This document shows positions 62,258-64,000 of a stretch of DNA of 64,000 bases, in pieces. Position 1 is the stretch's first letter; every line of letters starts with the position of its first letter. Source of the DNA: SABI01 sp963663665 (GTDB lineage: Bacteria > Spirochaetota > Spirochaetia > Sphaerochaetales > Sphaerochaetaceae); assembly GCA_963663665.2 (NCBI GenBank), contig CAXXKP010000010.1:310001-374000 (forward strand), written 5' to 3'. Both the position numbers and the translations under genes were made by a program. Below the pieces are notes generated by a model. The model ran no database searches. It saw nothing but the letters and a program-made list of their open reading frames with translations, and had not been told where the DNA came from.

Positions 62258-64000
62258 ATGACATACAATAAAGGTCGCGTCACCGGAGTCAATGGTAATA
62301 TGGTAACAGCCTCATTTGAGGGAACAATTTCATTGAATGAAGTGGGTTACATCCTACTTGAAGAAAATAGACTTAAATCAGAGGTCATTAGAATTTCAGG
62401 AGATACTGCATCAATGCAGGTTTTTGAAATGACTAATGGCATAAAAGTTGGTGATGAAGTTGAATTTTCAGGAGAGCTATTAAGTGTAGAGTTGGGCCCA
62501 GGTCTTTTATCTCAAATTTATGATGGATTACAAAATCCACTACCTGAACTTGCTGTTCAGTGTGGATTCTTCCTCCAACGAGGTGTTTATCTGCAACCTA
62601 TCGCAGATGCCGCATGGGACTTTACCCCTATAGTGAAAAAAGGGGATAAAGTGTTTCCTGCAGACGCGCTTGGGACAGTACCAGAGGGAATTTTTACTCA
62701 TAAAATCATGGTTCCCTTTACCTTTGCAAATGAAGAATGGGAAGTTATTTCTATAAAAAAAGCAGGGAATTACCAAGTTAGAGATGAAATTGCTGTACTA
62801 AAAAATTCTAAAGGTGTAGAAAAGTCAGTAACAATGGTCTTTACTTGGCCAATTAAAAGACCAATTAATTTTTACAAAGAAAGATTACGACCGACTGAAC
62901 CACTTATTACAAAAGTAAGAATTATTGACACATTCCTCCCTGTCGCAAAGGGTGGAACATACTGTATTCCTGGCCCTTTTGGTGCTGGTAAAACAGTACT
63001 TCAACATATGACAAGCAGAAATGCTGATGTCGATATTGTTATTATTGCTGCTTGTGGAGAAAGAGCTGGTGAAGTTGTGGAAACACTCAAAGAGTTTCCA
63101 GAACTCATTGACCCAAGAACAGGTAAAACATTGATGGAAAGAACAATAATCATTTGTAACACAAGTAGTATGCCTGTTGCGGCACGTGAAGCATCAGTTT
63201 ATACAGCAGTTACAATAGGTGAATATTATCGTCAAATGGGATTAAATATTCTGCTTCTAGCAGATAGTACAAGCCGTTGGGCTCAGGCTATGAGAGAAAT
63301 GAGCGGGAGACTCGAAGAAATTCCAGGGGAAGAAGCCTTCCCTGCATATCTTGAATCAGTAATTGCTTCTTTCTATGAAAGAGCAGGGATTGTAAAATTA
63401 AAAGATGGTACTACAGGTTCCGTTACTATTGGAGGGACTGTAAGTCCAGCCGGAGGGAATTTCGAGGAACCAGTCACTCAAGCTACTCTAAAAGTTGTTG
63501 GAGCTTTTCATGGGTTAAGTAGGGAACGTAGTGATGCTAGAAAATATCCAGCAATCCACCCTCTAGATTCCTGGAGTAAGTATGGAAGTGTGATCGACAA
63601 TGAAAAAGTTGATTATGCTCGTGAAATTCTCTTCAGAGGAAACGAAGTGAGTCAGATGATGAAAGTCGTAGGGGAAGAAGGAACAAGCTTAGACGATTAC
63701 CTTTTATATTTGAAAAGCGAACTCATCGACAGTGTTTACCTTCAACAAAATTCCTTTGATCCGGTTGACTTCGCAGCTCCTATAGAACGTCAAGAAATAG
63801 TATTTGACCTTCTTTTTAATGTTCTTGCTTCTAATGTTAAGATTGAAGATAAAAAGGATGCTAGATCTTTCATTAATGATTTACGTCAAAAGTTCATTGA
63901 CTGGAATAATACTCCAAAAGACGATGATCGTTTTGAATTATACAAGAGTGATATACAGCAGAGCATTTCAAAACTCTTTATCTCGTATGATAAGAGAGCC
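62258..64000 (+). CDS. atpA: V-type ATPase catalytic subunit A (3' end beyond window)
   Basis: 581 codons are open from the ATG at 62258 to the end of the window, close to the full length of about 590. It begins TYNKGRVTGVNGNMVTASF. P-loop GPFGAGKT (residues 239-246), then the family segments CGERAGEVVETLKEF and STSRWAQAMREM-like DSTSRWAQAMREMSGRL. Couples ATP to ion (Na+ or H+) transport. Its missing stop is due to the window edge only. Confidence 0.97.
   Translation, partial: MTYNKGRVTGVNGNMVTASFEGTISLNEVGYILLEENRLKSEVIRISGDTASMQVFEMTNGIKVGDEVEFSGELLSVELGPGLLSQIYDGLQNPLPELAVQCGFFLQRGVYLQPIADAAWDFTPIVKKGDKVFPADALGTVPEGIFTHKIMVPFTFANEEWEVISIKKAGNYQVRDEIAVLKNSKGVEKSVTMVFTWPIKRPINFYKERLRPTEPLITKVRIIDTFLPVAKGGTYCIPGPFGAGKTVLQHMTSRNADVDIVIIAACGERAGEVVETLKEFPELIDPRTGKTLMERTIIICNTSSMPVAAREASVYTAVTIGEYYRQMGLNILLLADSTSRWAQAMREMSGRLEEIPGEEAFPAYLESVIASFYERAGIVKLKDGTTGSVTIGGTVSPAGGNFEEPVTQATLKVVGAFHGLSRERSDARKYPAIHPLDSWSKYGSVIDNEKVDYAREILFRGNEVSQMMKVVGEEGTSLDDYLLYLKSELIDSVYLQQNSFDPVDFAAPIERQEIVFDLLFNVLASNVKIEDKKDARSFINDLRQKFIDWNNTPKDDDRFELYKSDIQQSISKLFISYDKRA

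Overview
The window looks like a piece of an AT-rich spirochaete chromosome (about one third G+C by eye). The main evidence is the V-type ATPase operon at the right end, which runs subunit E, then a DUF2764-like protein, then subunit A, the order known from Treponema. Supporting evidence is a bacterial XPB helicase paired with a helicase-associated partner, an adjacent pair of EF-G paralogues, and a 29-codon ribosomal-protein-like gene of the AURKAIP1/COX24 type. I cannot name the genus. The DNA is almost entirely core chromosome: no prophage, CRISPR array or rRNA was seen. One IS200/IS605-type tnpB element is the only clear mobile sequence. No stretch longer than about 300 bases lacks a gene.

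Layout. 1-4.7 kb: the 3' end of an aconitase gene, convergent with citrate synthase and a beta-hydroxyacid dehydrogenase, then an ArsR-type zinc-sensor candidate and argG. 4.8-8 kb: a YbaY-like lipoprotein, a PerR-type regulator and hflKC. 8.1-12.6 kb: metG, a FemAB-type cell-wall transferase and, convergently, murD. 12.7-14.3 kb: the tiny ribosomal-protein-like gene and the tnpB insertion. 14.3-18.4 kb: rpsF-ssb-rpsR-(membrane protein)-rplI-dnaB. 18.4-24.8 kb, minus strand: rpsB-tsf // frr-uppS-cdsA-dxr-rseP, with a hairpin at //. 24.9-29.1 kb: maf, an ABC-F ATPase and, divergently, an aroDE fusion. 29.1-34.8 kb, minus strand: a membrane protein, aroK, aroC, the XPB helicase and its partner. 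34.8-36.4 kb: dgt convergent with nrdR. 36.6-38.5 kb: a three-gene unit of a winged-helix/ACT-like protein, a THEP1-like NTPase and a YhhQ-type transporter. 38.5-43.3 kb: an inositol-phosphatase-family protein, mfd and trmB. 43.3-51.7 kb, minus strand: amylosucrase, a Zn/Cd-type P-type ATPase, EF-G and an EF-G II-like protein. 51.9-60.2 kb: tRNA-Val, a GNAT acetyltransferase, a YggS-type protein, a small membrane protein, rluD, two minus-strand genes (MBL-fold and pentapeptide-repeat), rsgA, mutS2 and udp. 60.2-64 kb: a NapH-like ferredoxin, then the V-ATPase operon, which runs off the end inside subunit A.

Themes. Genes are packed tightly, with at least five tail-to-tail overlaps between convergent genes. 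Several plus-strand genes (metG, the arsR-type gene, rsgA, perhaps mfd) have a sigma-70-like -10 box so close to the start codon that their mRNAs should be leaderless or nearly so. Two metal-dependent regulators have readable sites: PerR-type Fe/Mn ligands, and an SmtB/CzrA-type alpha-5 zinc site. The metal-pumping P-type ATPase carries an ArsR-like repeated dyad in its promoter. Cell-wall and isoprenoid genes (murD, the FemAB-type gene, uppS, dxr) and a nearly complete late shikimate set (aroDE, aroC, aroK) show that the cell makes its own envelope precursors and chorismate.
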